Source of the DNA: JAEUMW01 sp039807745
GTDB lineage: Bacteria > Pseudomonadota > Gammaproteobacteria > Burkholderiales > JAEUMW01
Reading direction: 5' to 3'
Length of the DNA: 39,728 nucleotides
Assembly (NCBI GenBank): GCA_039807745.1
Contig: JBDHRV010000014.1
Coordinates: 1-39,728, forward strand
Numbering within the stretch: the stretch's first letter is position 1; every line of letters starts with the position of its first letter. The notes below the pieces were generated by a model. That model ran no database searches. It was not told the DNA's origin and worked only from the letters and a program-made list of their open reading frames with translations. The translations under genes were made by a program, and so were the position numbers. Shown piece after piece: positions 1-8,945 of this stretch.

Positions 1-206
1 CGCCCGAGCGGCGAAAGGGCGCAATTATACGGTCCGCGATTTCGAGGTCAATATGCCGTGAAAGAAATATTTCCATCTCTTTCAGGACGGCATCGCGGTT
101 GAACCGCAGTGCAAAGTCCGGAACCTCACAGTTATCGCAGCAGAGCGTTCCTCGCGGGCGGTACACTCCTGGCGGATAATCCCGTTTCTTTTCCAGGAAA
201 ACCGAA
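1..206. other. intergenic leader before the DUF3313 lipoprotein gene
   Basis: No convincing gene is visible in these 206 bases. A GATAAT hexamer at 175-180 could be a -10 element, but no good -35 lies 16-18 bases upstream. An AGGA ribosome-binding site at 195-198 serves the start codon at 207. Confidence 0.4.
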
Positions 207-1013
207 ATGATCGCAAAGAAGAACTCGAACGGGCCGCGTCTCCTGGCGCATGCCTTCCTGAGCGCAGTTGTCCTCGCCGGCTGCGCATCCACGGAGTCGA
301 CGCTCATGGGCAGCGGCACCGGCGTCACCGCCAGCGACCCGAGCCGCATGACCCGCACCGGCTTCCTGACTGACTATGCCGCGCTGCGGCCGGTGCCCGA
401 CGGCGGCGGTGCCATGTGCTGGCGCCGCCCGGATGTCGACTTGAAGCGTTACGACAAGATTCTGATCGAGCGCATCCAGGTCATGCTCAAGCCGGGCAGC
501 GAGAGCAACGGCATCGATCCGACCGACCTCAAGATGCTGGTCGACTACTTCCACAACGCGCTGGTGAAGGCCTTGCAGCCCCAGATGCAGATCGTCGACC
601 AGCCCGGACCCGGCGTGATCCGCATGCGCATAGCGCTCACCGAGCTGGTACCGACAAGCGTTGGCGAGAGCGTCCTCGGCACAGCGGTACCATACGGCTT
701 CGTGGCCGAGGCGGCTTCGGGCGTGGCTACCGGGCGCCCCGCAGGCTCGACCCCGTACCTGGGTGTGGCCGGAATCGAGATGCAGTTTCGCGATGGCGCG
801 ACCAGCCAGATTCTGGGCGAATGCCGTGACGCGCAGATCGGCCGCAAGTATGCCGCCGATCTGGACTCGAACGCCGCGGGCGCGGCGCAGACCTGGGCCA
901 GCGGCTACCTGAACTCTTTCACGAGCTGGTCGTACGCGAAGGATGCGTTCGACAAGTGGGCTGCCGTCGTCGCGAGGCGCTTCGCGCAGTTGCGCGGCGT
1001 CACGCCGCAGTAA
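207..1013 (+). CDS. DUF3313-like outer-membrane lipoprotein
   Basis: The product is a 268-residue predicted lipoprotein. Residues 10-25 form a short hydrophobic signal ending in the lipobox VLAGC, so Cys26 would be lipidated after signal peptidase II cleavage. The body, with the stretch YDKILIERIQVML and a later LTELVPTS segment, resembles the DUF3313 family of proteobacterial lipoproteins. Their molecular role is not established. The ATG at 207 follows AGGA at 195-198 with good spacing. The gene converges on the BON-LysM gene, with 27 bases between the two stop codons and no clear terminator. Lipoprotein status is well supported; the family assignment is from recognition of the sequence and less certain. 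Confidence 0.75.
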   Translation: MIAKKNSNGPRLLAHAFLSAVVLAGCASTESTLMGSGTGVTASDPSRMTRTGFLTDYAALRPVPDGGGAMCWRRPDVDLKRYDKILIERIQVMLKPGSESNGIDPTDLKMLVDYFHNALVKALQPQMQIVDQPGPGVIRMRIALTELVPTSVGESVLGTAVPYGFVAEAASGVATGRPAGSTPYLGVAGIEMQFRDGATSQILGECRDAQIGRKYAADLDSNAAGAAQTWASGYLNSFTSWSYAKDAFDKWAAVVARRFAQLRGVTPQ

Positions 1014-1040
1014 GGACGGACGCCCGCGGTCCCGGAGTGG

Positions 1041-1544
1041 TTACGACTGCGCTGGAATACGCAGCTTCTGCCCGGGATAGATCTTGTCCGGGTGCGTGAG
1101 CATCGGCTTGTTTGCCTCGAAGATGGCGTTGTACTTGTTCGGGTCGCCATAGTACTGCTTCGAGATCTTCGACAGCGTCTCGCCCTTCTGCACCTCGTGA
1201 TACTGCGCTTCGGGCTGCAGGTTGAGCACGTTCATCTGGTCTTCGACCTTCTCCACGCCGGCAACGTTGCCGGCGGCGAGCAGGATCTTCTCCTTGGTCG
1301 CCTGATCCTCGCAGGTGCCCGAGACCGTGCACGTGGCCGCGGTACTGTCGAACGAAACGTTGAGGCCTGTGGCGCTGAGGCCGACCGTCTCGATGTAGTG
1401 CTTGATTGCGTCGCCGGCGGCGCGGTCGAGGTTCTGCCGATTCTCCGGGGTCGGCGCGGCGGCCGCTGCATCCTGCGCAGCCTTGGCTTCGCCGTGACCG
1501 AACAGCTTCTCGCCCGCATCCTTCAGAAAACTCATGAGTCCCAT
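1041..1544 (-). CDS. BON-LysM domain protein (Kbp/YgaU-like)
   Basis: This is a 167-residue protein with a short N-terminal helix (MGLMSFLKDAGEKLFG), a BON domain at about residues 40-105 and a C-terminal LysM domain (about 115-165, with GETLSKISKQYYGD and the closing YPGQKLRIP). The architecture matches E. coli Kbp/YgaU, a potassium-binding protein linked to the cell envelope, and the length fits. No signal peptide is evident, as in that family. I chose the ATG at 1544 because AAGGAG (plus-strand 1551-1556) sits 6 bases upstream. A farther in-frame ATG at 1571 would add nine residues and has no such site. The role in potassium or osmotic homeostasis is inferred from the family. Confidence 0.88.
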   Translation of the reverse strand: MGLMSFLKDAGEKLFGHGEAKAAQDAAAAAPTPENRQNLDRAAGDAIKHYIETVGLSATGLNVSFDSTAATCTVSGTCEDQATKEKILLAAGNVAGVEKVEDQMNVLNLQPEAQYHEVQKGETLSKISKQYYGDPNKYNAIFEANKPMLTHPDKIYPGQKLRIPAQS

Positions 1545-1776
1545 GGCAATCTCCTTGTACTTGCGTGACATCTGCCCTTGCGGGCAGGTAGTGGTGGGGA
1601 ACCAAAACGGCGAGCGGTTAGGCCGGAATCCGCTTCGGACCCGGGATTGTATGCGAACAAGGTGACACGCTCCAGCCGCAGGGGTGCGCCAGTCCCGCCC
1701 GCGACGCCGTCGAACTCGACCCGCATACTCGCATCAAAGCCGTGTCCCAACTCACCCACGCGCCTGGCCCTGACCC

Positions 1777-2934
1777 ATGTCGAAGATTCTGGTTGTGGTG
1801 TCGATCGCTGTTGCAGGGCTTGCCGCCACGGCCGCAGCTGCGCCGTCTGCCTCCTGCCTGAGTCCGGGCCAGTGGTACACGCCGGCCGGTGAGCGCACCG
1901 TCGCCATCGCGCTGCCGACGCTGTTGAAGAACCTCGCGGCTACGCGCGTGGTGCTGCTGGGAGAACGTCACGATGACGCGGATCACCACCGCTGGCAACT
2001 GCAGGTGATTGCGGCGCTGCACGCGCAGCAGCCGAACCTCGTCATCGGGATGGAGATGCTGCCACGGCGCGCGCAGCCGGTTCTCGATCAGTGGGTAGCT
2101 GGACAACTGACCGAGTCGGACTTGCTGACGCGCACCGAGTGGGCGCGCGTGTGGGGCTTCGACGCCAGCATGTATCTGCCGATCCTGCATTTCGCCCGGC
2201 TCAACCGCATCCCCGTGGCGGCCGTCAACGTGGACCGCGCGATCGTGAGCGAGGTCGGCGCCAAGGGGCTTGCCGCGGTGCCGGAGGAACAGCGCGAAGG
2301 TGTGGGTGCTCCTGCCGCTGCGCGCCGGGCGTACCGCGACCGCCTCGAACAGGTGTTCAGGGAGCACGGATCGAGTTCCGACGGCGCCGCCGCTTTCGAT
2401 CGCTTCGTCCAGGCGCAGCTCTTCTGGGATCGGGGTTTCGCCGAAGGGCTCGCAGCCGCGGCGAAGCGTCCGGGCGATCCGCTGGTGGTCGGCATCATGG
2501 GGTCGGGTCACCTCGCGCACGGCGATGGCGTGCCGCACCAGCTCGCCGACTTGGGCTTTCCCGGCAGCGCGGTGCTGCTGCCGGTCGAATCGGACACGCC
2601 CTGCCATGATCTGCCTGCGGGCTTGGCGCAGGCGGTTTTCGCGCTGGCACCCGCACCCGCATCGAAGACGACCGCGAAACCGCTCCTCGGCGTGCAGTTG
2701 GAGCCGGGGGCGGACGGCGTACGCATCGCAGACGTGACGGCCGGCAGCGTGGCCGACAAGGCCGGGCTGAGAGCGGGTGATGTCCTGCGGCAGGTCGCGA
2801 GCCGGCCGGTCAAGGAAAGTCGCGATGTCGTCGCAGCGGTGGCCCGCCAGGCGCCTGGTACCTGGCTGCCGGTGACCGTCGCCCGGGACGGCGGACAGAT
2901 CGACCTCGTCGCCAAGTTTCCGCCCGAACCGTGA
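1777..2934 (+). CDS. ChaN-family protein with C-terminal PDZ domain
   Basis: The product has 385 residues. An N-terminal hydrophobic stretch (about 4-22) reads as a signal peptide, so the protein is probably periplasmic or envelope-attached. Residues about 40-270 form a ChaN-like domain (VVLLGERHDDADHH near the start, EMLPRRAQ, later VGIMGSGHLAHGDG). ChaN proteins bind haem and have been proposed to act in iron uptake. Residues about 300-380 form a PDZ domain (DGVRIADVTAGSVADKAGLRAGDVL), which normally binds peptide C-termini. The stop codon overlaps the GTG start of the M1-like peptidase, so the two are translationally coupled. That pairing suggests a shared envelope task, but the substrate is unknown. 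Confidence 0.85.
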   Translation: MSKILVVVSIAVAGLAATAAAAPSASCLSPGQWYTPAGERTVAIALPTLLKNLAATRVVLLGERHDDADHHRWQLQVIAALHAQQPNLVIGMEMLPRRAQPVLDQWVAGQLTESDLLTRTEWARVWGFDASMYLPILHFARLNRIPVAAVNVDRAIVSEVGAKGLAAVPEEQREGVGAPAAARRAYRDRLEQVFREHGSSSDGAAAFDRFVQAQLFWDRGFAEGLAAAAKRPGDPLVVGIMGSGHLAHGDGVPHQLADLGFPGSAVLLPVESDTPCHDLPAGLAQAVFALAPAPASKTTAKPLLGVQLEPGADGVRIADVTAGSVADKAGLRAGDVLRQVASRPVKESRDVVAAVARQAPGTWLPVTVARDGGQIDLVAKFPPEP

Positions 2935-4955
2935 GCCGCCGCGGCCTCGCTTTGCGCGAACTCACCCTCGCGTCGATGTTCGCAGCGGTGGCGGCCCTGC
3001 CCACGGCAAGGGCGGCAGAACTCGATCTCGACATCGCTCTCGACCCGGTGGCACGAACACTTTCGGGCACTGCGACGCTGCGGTTCGCGGAGGCAGAGCC
3101 ACCGGCCTTCTCCCTCGCTTCGGACGCGGTGATCGAGCGCGTGACCGCGAGGGGACGACCCGCCCAGTTGGAACGCACCGAGCGCAACGGCCACGCCGTG
3201 TTCCGCTTGCCCGCCGCGGCCAAGGCTCGCGACCTCACGATCGCCTACCGACTCGAGCTCGCGCCGCTCGACATTGCGCGCGATCACCGTGGCGTGTTGG
3301 GCGGAATGCCGGCGATGGCGGACGCCCGTGGCAGCTTTCTGCCGGCCGGCAGCGCCTGGCATCCGGCGCCCGAGGGCGATTTCACCTACACCGTCAACGT
3401 TTCAGTGCCGGGAGCACAGCGTGCCGTTGCGCCCGGACGCCTTGCGAGCGAGTCCGAGGCGGGCGGCGTGTACCGCGCGCGCTTCGAGTTCTCCCATCCC
3501 AGCAGCGGAATCGACCTGATGGCAGGGCCTTACGTCGTGCGCGAGCGCCAGGTGTCCATCGGCGGACGCGAGCTCACGCTTCGCACTTACTTCGGCCCCG
3601 ATCTCGATGCGGCGCTCTCCGACGATTACCTCGCGGCGGTCGAACGCTACCTGCGCCTGTATTCGGACTGGATCGGCGAGTATCCCTTTGCCGGCTTCAG
3701 CGTCGTCGCGAGCCCGCTGCCGACCGGGTTCGGCATGCCGACGCTCACCTACCTGGGCGCGCAGGTGATCCGCCTGCCCTTCATCCGTGACACCTCGCTC
3801 GGCCATGAGGTGCTGCACAACTGGTGGGGCAACGGCGTCTACCCGGATTATGCGCAGGGCAACTGGGCCGAGGGACTCACGACGTTCATGGCCGACTACG
3901 CGTACAAGGAACGGGAGGGCGCCGCGGCGGCGCGGGAGATGCGCCACGGCTGGCTGCGGGACCATGCGGCACTGCCCGCCGGGGCCGATCAGCCACTGGC
4001 CGAGTTTACCTCCCGCACCCACAGTGCGTCGGCGGCAGTCGGCTACGGCAAGGCGGCGATGATCTTCTACATGGTGCGCGAGAAGATCGGAGCCGACGCG
4101 TTCGATCGCGGGATTCGCGCCTTCTACCGGGACTACCGGTTCCGGCAGGCGAGCTGGGCCGACCTCGAGGCCGCGTTCTCGAAGGCGTCCGGCAAGCCGC
4201 TCGAACCGATGTTCGATCCCTTGCTGACCCGCACCGGGGCACCCCGTATCACCATTCCCAGCGCCATCGCGGAGCCCGCCGGCTCGGACTGGGATCTGTA
4301 CCTCCTGCTCGCCCAGGATGCATCACCGTACCTGCTCGACGTCCCGGTCGCCATCCGCAGCGGGAACGCCGCGAAGACGGTGCGAATACCGCTCACAATA
4401 TCCCGCGACGCGGCGACGCTCACCCTCCAGAGCAGGCCGGACGCCGTCGCGGTCGACCCCGATTTTCAGCTCTGGCGCGCGCTCGCACCCGCCGAGTCGC
4501 CGCCGATCCTGCGCGAGGTGATCGCCGCGCGCGATCCGGTGCTCGTCGCGATCGGGGGTAGCCGGGATTTCGTGAACGCGGCCGAGACCTTGAGCCAGGC
4601 ACTGCTCGAGCGACCGGCGCGCCGAGCCGAGACGCTCCCGGGCGATGCCCCCGTCGCGATCCTGGTCGGGACCCACGGACACATCGCGACGGCACTTGCC
4701 AAGTACCGCCTCGGCGCGCCGCCCGAGGAGGCTAGGGGTCGCGGCAGCGCACAGGCGTGGACGGTACGGCGGGAGAACCAGACCGTGCTCGTGATCTCGG
4801 CCCGGGATGCCGATTCGCTCGCGGCGCTTGCACGGGCGCTGCCCCACCTGGGAGGGCAGAGCTGGGCCGTGTTCGAGGGGCCGCGTCCGGTGGCCCGCGG
4901 CGTGTGGCAGGCCGAAGCCGTGAGCGTGCCGGTGCGCCTTACGGGCGGGATGTGA
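2931..4955 (+). CDS. M1-like zinc aminopeptidase, exported
   Basis: This 674-residue protein has an N-terminal signal-like stretch (ASMFAAVAALPTARA, about residues 14-28). The zinc motif HEVLH lies at residues 292-296 and a glutamate in NWAEGL at 314 is the likely third ligand, as in gluzincin peptidases. The spacing is HEXXH-X17-E, one residue shorter than the usual X18. An exopeptidase substrate-anchoring motif of the GAMEN type is not obvious; the equivalent region reads FGMPTLTYLGAQ. The long C-terminal part (about 430-674) has no domain I recognise. The GTG start at 2931 overlaps the chaN-like stop as GTGA. It probably trims peptides in the periplasm; the specificity is unknown. Confidence 0.82.
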   Translation: MSRRGLALRELTLASMFAAVAALPTARAAELDLDIALDPVARTLSGTATLRFAEAEPPAFSLASDAVIERVTARGRPAQLERTERNGHAVFRLPAAAKARDLTIAYRLELAPLDIARDHRGVLGGMPAMADARGSFLPAGSAWHPAPEGDFTYTVNVSVPGAQRAVAPGRLASESEAGGVYRARFEFSHPSSGIDLMAGPYVVRERQVSIGGRELTLRTYFGPDLDAALSDDYLAAVERYLRLYSDWIGEYPFAGFSVVASPLPTGFGMPTLTYLGAQVIRLPFIRDTSLGHEVLHNWWGNGVYPDYAQGNWAEGLTTFMADYAYKEREGAAAAREMRHGWLRDHAALPAGADQPLAEFTSRTHSASAAVGYGKAAMIFYMVREKIGADAFDRGIRAFYRDYRFRQASWADLEAAFSKASGKPLEPMFDPLLTRTGAPRITIPSAIAEPAGSDWDLYLLLAQDASPYLLDVPVAIRSGNAAKTVRIPLTISRDAATLTLQSRPDAVAVDPDFQLWRALAPAESPPILREVIAARDPVLVAIGGSRDFVNAAETLSQALLERPARRAETLPGDAPVAILVGTHGHIATALAKYRLGAPPEEARGRGSAQAWTVRRENQTVLVISARDADSLAALARALPHLGGQSWAVFEGPRPVARGVWQAEAVSVPVRLTGGM

Positions 4956-4968
4956 TCACAGCCGCGCA

Positions 4969-5868
4969 ATGAACTACCGCGGCCGCTTCGCACCGTCCCC
5001 CACCGGCCCCCTGCACTTCGGCTCGCTCGTCGCAGCGGTCGGCAGCTATCTCGAAGCACGCTCGCGCGGTGGCGCTTGGCTCATTCGCATGGACGACCTC
5101 GACCCGCCACGGGTGACGCCTGGCGCGGCCCGTCACATCGTGCATACGCTGCGCGCTTTCGGCTTCGAGTGGGATGCCCCGATCGTGTACCAAAGCACGC
5201 GCGCCGAGGCCTATCACGCAGCGCTTCATCGGCTGCGCGCCGGCGGACTGCTCTACCCCTGTGCCTGCTCGCGCCGGGAAATCGCCGACTCCGCCGGGTC
5301 CGGCATCGACGGGCCGGTGTACCCCGGGACCTGCCGCGACGGCCTGCGCGGTGCACGCTGTGCGCGAGCCCTGCGGGTGCGCACGCACGGCGAGGCGGTC
5401 GCGTTCACGGATGCCGTGCAGGGGCTGATCGCTCAGTGCCTGGAGCGGGAGATCGGGGACTTCGTCGTCTACCGCGCCGACCGGGTCTTCGCGTACCAGC
5501 TCGCAGTCGTCGTGGACGATGCGGAACAGGGCGTCACCGACGTGGTGCGCGGCGCCGATCTCCTGCTCTCGACGCCCCGCCAGATCCATCTGCAGCGGCT
5601 GCTGGGCATACCGACGCCGCGTTACGCCCACCTGCCGGTGGCGGTCAATGCCGCCGGACAAAAGTTGAGCAAGCAGACGCTCGCGCTCGCCGTGGCGCCG
5701 GACACGGCCGTCGCGGTGCTCGCGGCGGCACTCGATTTCCTCGGCCAGTCACCCAGCGCAGCGATGCGCCGCTTGGGACTGGCGGCGTTCTGGCGCGCCG
5801 CGGTCAGCGCGTGGGACCCCGCGCGCATCCCGCGGGTGCGCGAGCGCCTGGCGCCTGCCGGTTCATGA
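4969..5868 (+). CDS. gluQ: glutamyl-Q tRNA(Asp) synthetase
   Basis: GluQ (YadB) attaches glutamate to the queuosine base in the anticodon of tRNA(Asp). It is a truncated glutamyl-tRNA synthetase paralogue without an anticodon-binding domain. The 299-residue length fits. Visible motifs are the HIGH-type signature FAPSPTGPLHFGSL at residues 7-20, zinc-ligand cysteines in YPCACSRREI and VYPGTC, and the KMSKS-like KLSKQ near residue 228. The ATG at 4969 lies 13 bases after the peptidase stop, so it probably belongs to the same transcript. Its stop codon overlaps the convergent amidotransferase gene by six bases. Confidence 0.95.
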   Translation: MNYRGRFAPSPTGPLHFGSLVAAVGSYLEARSRGGAWLIRMDDLDPPRVTPGAARHIVHTLRAFGFEWDAPIVYQSTRAEAYHAALHRLRAGGLLYPCACSRREIADSAGSGIDGPVYPGTCRDGLRGARCARALRVRTHGEAVAFTDAVQGLIAQCLEREIGDFVVYRADRVFAYQLAVVVDDAEQGVTDVVRGADLLLSTPRQIHLQRLLGIPTPRYAHLPVAVNAAGQKLSKQTLALAVAPDTAVAVLAAALDFLGQSPSAAMRRLGLAAFWRAAVSAWDPARIPRVRERLAPAGS

Positions 5869-6648
5869 GCGGGAAGTGACCGGTGCGCCATCACGAAACA
5901 GCAACAGCTCACCCGGGTGCATCGTGGTCCACGCCTCGTTGTCGGTGAGCGGCACGGTGGCGATCACGGCCACCCGGTCCGCCGGCGTTGTGAGCTGGCT
6001 GAAGTCCACCGAGTAATCCTCGTCCACGAGGTGCGCCCTGGTGAACGGCGCCTGGCGCACAATGTAGGCAAGCCGTTTCGCGCAGCGAGCGAAGAGCAGT
6101 TCCCCGTTCGACAGCAGATAGTTGAATTCGCCGAAGGCGGACAGCTCCGCCGTGATTTCCGCGAGCGCTTCGGACAGCTTGGGGGGCTCCGGTTGACCGC
6201 CCGGAAAGAGTCGCCGCAGGGTATCGAGGATGTAGCAGAACGCGAGCTCACTATCGGTGCGACCGACCGGGTGATAGCGGCGATAGCGACCGTTGAAGCG
6301 AGGCGAGAATCCCTTCAGGGTGCCGTTGTGCGCCATCGTCCAGTAACGACCCCACATCTCGCGCATGAACGGGTGCGTGTTCTCGAGGGCGACGTTGCCC
6401 ACCGTCGCCTTGCGGATGTGGGCAATGACGTTGAGCGAGTGGATCGGGTAGCTCTTCACGAGCGCTGCCACGGGCGATTCGGCGGCAGGCTTGGTGTCGA
6501 TGAAGAGGCGGCAGCCCGCTCCCTCGTAGAACGCGATGCCCCAACCGTCGGCGTGCTCGTCGGTGCGCCCCCCGCGATGGTGGAAACCGGAAAACGAGAA
6601 ACAGATGTCCGTCGGGACGTTGCAGTTCATTCCAAGAAGCTGGCACAT
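5863..6648 (-). CDS. class II glutamine amidotransferase (YafJ-like)
   Basis: The 261-residue protein begins MCQLLGMNCN. After methionine removal Cys2 becomes the N-terminal nucleophile of the Ntn-type glutaminase fold. HRGGRTDEHADGWGIAFY at about residues 24-41 and the AHNGTLKGF segment near 108 are typical of the YafJ/GATase_6 group. Such enzymes release ammonia from glutamine, but the acceptor for the YafJ group is not defined. There is no synthetase domain, so a partner or free-standing role is inferred. The gene is convergent with gluQ; the two reading frames overlap at 5863-5868. Confidence 0.9.
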   Translation of the reverse strand: MCQLLGMNCNVPTDICFSFSGFHHRGGRTDEHADGWGIAFYEGAGCRLFIDTKPAAESPVAALVKSYPIHSLNVIAHIRKATVGNVALENTHPFMREMWGRYWTMAHNGTLKGFSPRFNGRYRRYHPVGRTDSELAFCYILDTLRRLFPGGQPEPPKLSEALAEITAELSAFGEFNYLLSNGELLFARCAKRLAYIVRQAPFTRAHLVDEDYSVDFSQLTTPADRVAVIATVPLTDNEAWTTMHPGELLLFRDGAPVTSRS

Positions 6649-6729
6649 CTCATCTGGTCCGAATTACGATGATCGCTGGTCTTGCGGCCGCATTCCGCGG
6701 CCCGACCCACCCCTCTGACTGCAACGCCC

Positions 6730-7392
6730 ATGTCCAGCCGCACGTTTACCCTCCCGGATACCCTCTACGAGTATCTCCTGTCCGTGTCGCTGCGTGAAAC
6801 CGACGTCCTGCGCCGGTTGCGGCAGGAAACCGCCACGCTGCCGCGCGCCCACATGCAGATCGCGCCCGAGCAAGGGCAGCTGATGGCGCTTCTCGTCCGC
6901 CTCACGGGCGCGCGGCGTTGCCTCGAGGTCGGCGTCTTCACCGGCTACAGCACGCTGTGCGTGGCCGCCGCGCTGCCGCCGGAAGGTCGCGTGATCGCCT
7001 GCGACGTGAGCGAGGAGTGGACCGCGATCGCCCGGCGCTACTGGCGCGAAGCCGGTGTCGCCGAGCGCATCGAGCTCAACCTCGCGCCTGCCCTGGAAAC
7101 GCTCGATCGCCTGCTCGCCGAGGGACAGACCGGCACTTTCGACTTCGTCTTCATCGACGCCGACAAATCCAATTACTGGAACTACTTCGAACGCGCGCTC
7201 GAGCTCCTGCGGCCGGGCGGTCTGGCGGCCATCGACAACACACTCTGGTATGGCCGCGTGGCCGATCCGGCAAACCAGGACGATGAGACCGGGGCGATCC
7301 GCGCCTTCAACCGGTGCCTGCACGCGGACGCGAGAGTCGATCTCAGCCTGATCCCGATCGGCGACGGCATGACCCTCGCCAGGAAGCAGTGA
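6730..7392 (+). CDS. SAM-dependent O-methyltransferase, CCoAOMT family
   Basis: The product is 220 residues from the ATG at 6730. The SAM-binding motif I is CLEVGVFTGYSTL (about residues 63-75), followed by VIACDVSEEW, and the metal/catalytic segment DFVFIDADKSNYWNYFE lies near 138-154. This arrangement is characteristic of the caffeoyl-CoA O-methyltransferase-like group of divalent-cation-dependent methyltransferases, and the length agrees. The bacterial members act on various catechol-type acceptors and the substrate here is unknown. An earlier in-frame start at 6682 would add a low-complexity head and is disfavoured, though no strong ribosome-binding site marks 6730. Confidence 0.88.
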   Translation: MSSRTFTLPDTLYEYLLSVSLRETDVLRRLRQETATLPRAHMQIAPEQGQLMALLVRLTGARRCLEVGVFTGYSTLCVAAALPPEGRVIACDVSEEWTAIARRYWREAGVAERIELNLAPALETLDRLLAEGQTGTFDFVFIDADKSNYWNYFERALELLRPGGLAAIDNTLWYGRVADPANQDDETGAIRAFNRCLHADARVDLSLIPIGDGMTLARKQ

Positions 7393-7478
7393 TAGCCCCC
7401 CACTGATCGGCTCTTCCGGGCTAACCCATTGTTTTTTGTGCATCGCAATAATTGTTCAGGAAGAAAGCAAAAAGTAAC

Positions 7479-7506
7479 TTGACATTAGTGATTTAACGTC
7501 TACAAT
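7479..7506 (+). promoter_or_regulatory. sigma-70 promoter of the phasin gene
   Basis: TTGACA at 7479-7484 (perfect consensus -35) is separated by 16 bases from TACAAT at 7501-7506 (five of six matches to TATAAT). This is one of the most AT-rich spots in the window. Transcription should start near 7513, leaving a leader of about 70 bases before the phasin ATG. Strong constitutive expression is inferred. Confidence 0.85.
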
Positions 7507-7582
7507 GGTGATTGTGCAGTGCAGCAAAAGGTTCTCGGGCAGCACTGAAAAGCTTTCCGACAAACAGTATAGGAGTGGCATC

Positions 7583-8131
7583 ATGAACACCGTCACCGTC
7601 GTATCTGAGCAGGTCGCCGCCGCGAAAAAGGTTGGCGTGGATGTCGCGCTGCGTGCTGCCGGCATCGCCTTCGAAGGGGCCGAGCGCCTGATCGAATTGA
7701 ACCTGAAGGCAGCGAAATCCGTGTTTGCCGACAGCGCAAAGGTCGCGAAGTCCCTCAGCAATGTCAAGGACGTGAAGGAGCTGCTGGCCGTGAATCCGGC
7801 CGACGTCCAGCCCCTGGTCGAAAAGAACAGCGCGTATCTGCGTAGCGTCTGGGAGATTGCTTCCGACACGCAAAGTGAGTTCGCGAAGCTTGTGGAAGAG
7901 CGCGCCACGCACTTCAACAAGACCATCGTGGCGGGCCTGGACAAGGTCGCGAAGGCCGGTCCCGCGGGTTCGGACGTAGCGGTAGCCGCGGTCAAGTCCG
8001 CGATCGCCGCCGCCAATTCCGCGTACGACTCTGCAGTCAAGGCCGCGAAGCAGGTGGCCGACCTGACCGAGGCGAACGTCGCGGCGGCGAGCCAGGTCGT
8101 GTCGATGCCGAAGAAGAAGGCCGCTGCGTAA
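7583..8131 (+). CDS. phaP: phasin, polyhydroxyalkanoate granule protein
   Basis: Phasins coat polyhydroxyalkanoate storage granules and control their size and number. This 182-residue product is alanine- and lysine-rich and almost wholly amphipathic helix, matching the granule-associated phasin family of Burkholderia-type bacteria in length and composition (VSEQVAAAKKVGVDVALRAA, then NLKAAKSVFADSAKVAKSL). The C-terminus ends in a basic, alanine-rich KKKAAA tail. I chose the ATG at 7583 because AGGAG at 7571-7575 precedes it by seven bases. An upstream in-frame start at 7505 lies on the promoter's -10 element and can be excluded. It is monocistronic, bounded by a strong promoter and a terminator. 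Confidence 0.92.
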   Translation: MNTVTVVSEQVAAAKKVGVDVALRAAGIAFEGAERLIELNLKAAKSVFADSAKVAKSLSNVKDVKELLAVNPADVQPLVEKNSAYLRSVWEIASDTQSEFAKLVEERATHFNKTIVAGLDKVAKAGPAGSDVAVAAVKSAIAAANSAYDSAVKAAKQVADLTEANVAAASQVVSMPKKKAAA

Positions 8132-8160
8132 GCTCTTGGCGAGCGTCCTCATGCAGTCGA

Positions 8161-8184
8161 GCCCCGGGCATGCCCGGGGCTTTT
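8161..8184 (+). terminator. rho-independent terminator after phasin
   Basis: A perfect 20-base palindrome at 8161-8180 (GCCCCGGGCATGCCCGGGGC) is followed by TTTT at 8181-8184, 30 bases after the phasin stop. It has a T-run only on the plus strand, so it serves the phasin and not the convergent anti-sigma gene. Confidence 0.88.
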
Positions 8185-8213
8185 CGTTTGGGGTTTCGCC
8201 CAGAGGCCGGCAT

Positions 8214-8945
8214 TCACTTACCGACCTGTGCGGGCAGCGGAACATCTGCCGGCAGCGGGTAATCCGGATAGCGCCGCCGAAACGCTCGCAGGCTCTCGTC
8301 CGCCTGCGCGACCTCGCCCTTGTTCCTGAGCTCTCGGATACGCTGCAGCCACACCTCCGGTGACAGCGGCTCGTTCTCCTCGGTCGAGCGCACTTCGGGC
8401 GCTGTTTTCCGCATCGATCTCGCCGCTTCCGGTGCCGCCGCAGACGCTGGCGCCGGGGGTCTGCCGGCGTACTGTTCGCGCCTCGGAACGGCTTGGTCAC
8501 GCGTCGTCCGTTCCCGCGTCGGACGGGCCTCGCGCGCCGCTGCGGCAACCGGCGCCTGCCCCCCGGTTTCCCCCTCCGGCGCTGGAATCTGACGCGCTGC
8601 ATCAGCGGCAGGCACCTCGGCGCTCGCCGGCGCTGCGCTCGGCGCCGGCAGCGACCGCTGGGACTCATTCAACTGGGATACCGAGTCCGGTCGATCGGAG
8701 GCGAGAAAGGCAACGCTGACACCGATCACGATCGTCGCCGCGACCGCCATCGGCACGCCCCACCACGCCCCGCGCCGCCGGCCGGGGAACCGTGACGGCG
8801 AGCCGGCTGCGCGCACTGCGGCGGCGTGAACGACCGCATCGACCTCGGGCCCGGGCTCCTCGCGCGCGGCCAGCCGATAGGCACGCGACACGTCTTCGGT
8901 GTAGAGCTCGGCGCCGTCGTCGGTCTGCCCGCGCAGATCACTCAT
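8214..8945 (-). CDS. putative anti-sigma factor, single-pass membrane protein
   Basis: This 243-residue protein is encoded directly after the ECF sigma factor, with start and stop overlapping by eight bases. One membrane segment (VPMAVAATIVIGVSVAFLA, about residues 63-81) divides a short cytoplasmic head from a long proline/alanine-rich periplasmic part. The C-terminal domain (PEVWLQRIRELRNKGEVAQADESL then FRRRYPDYPLP) is helical and recurs in proteins next to ECF sigma genes. I see no HXXXCXXC zinc anti-sigma motif in the head, so the role rests on gene order and topology. I chose the ATG at 8945; the frame is open upstream to 8984, but that extension lies inside the sigma gene. Confidence 0.7.
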   Translation of the reverse strand: MSDLRGQTDDGAELYTEDVSRAYRLAAREEPGPEVDAVVHAAAVRAAGSPSRFPGRRRGAWWGVPMAVAATIVIGVSVAFLASDRPDSVSQLNESQRSLPAPSAAPASAEVPAADAARQIPAPEGETGGQAPVAAAAREARPTRERTTRDQAVPRREQYAGRPPAPASAAAPEAARSMRKTAPEVRSTEENEPLSPEVWLQRIRELRNKGEVAQADESLRAFRRRYPDYPLPADVPLPAQVGK

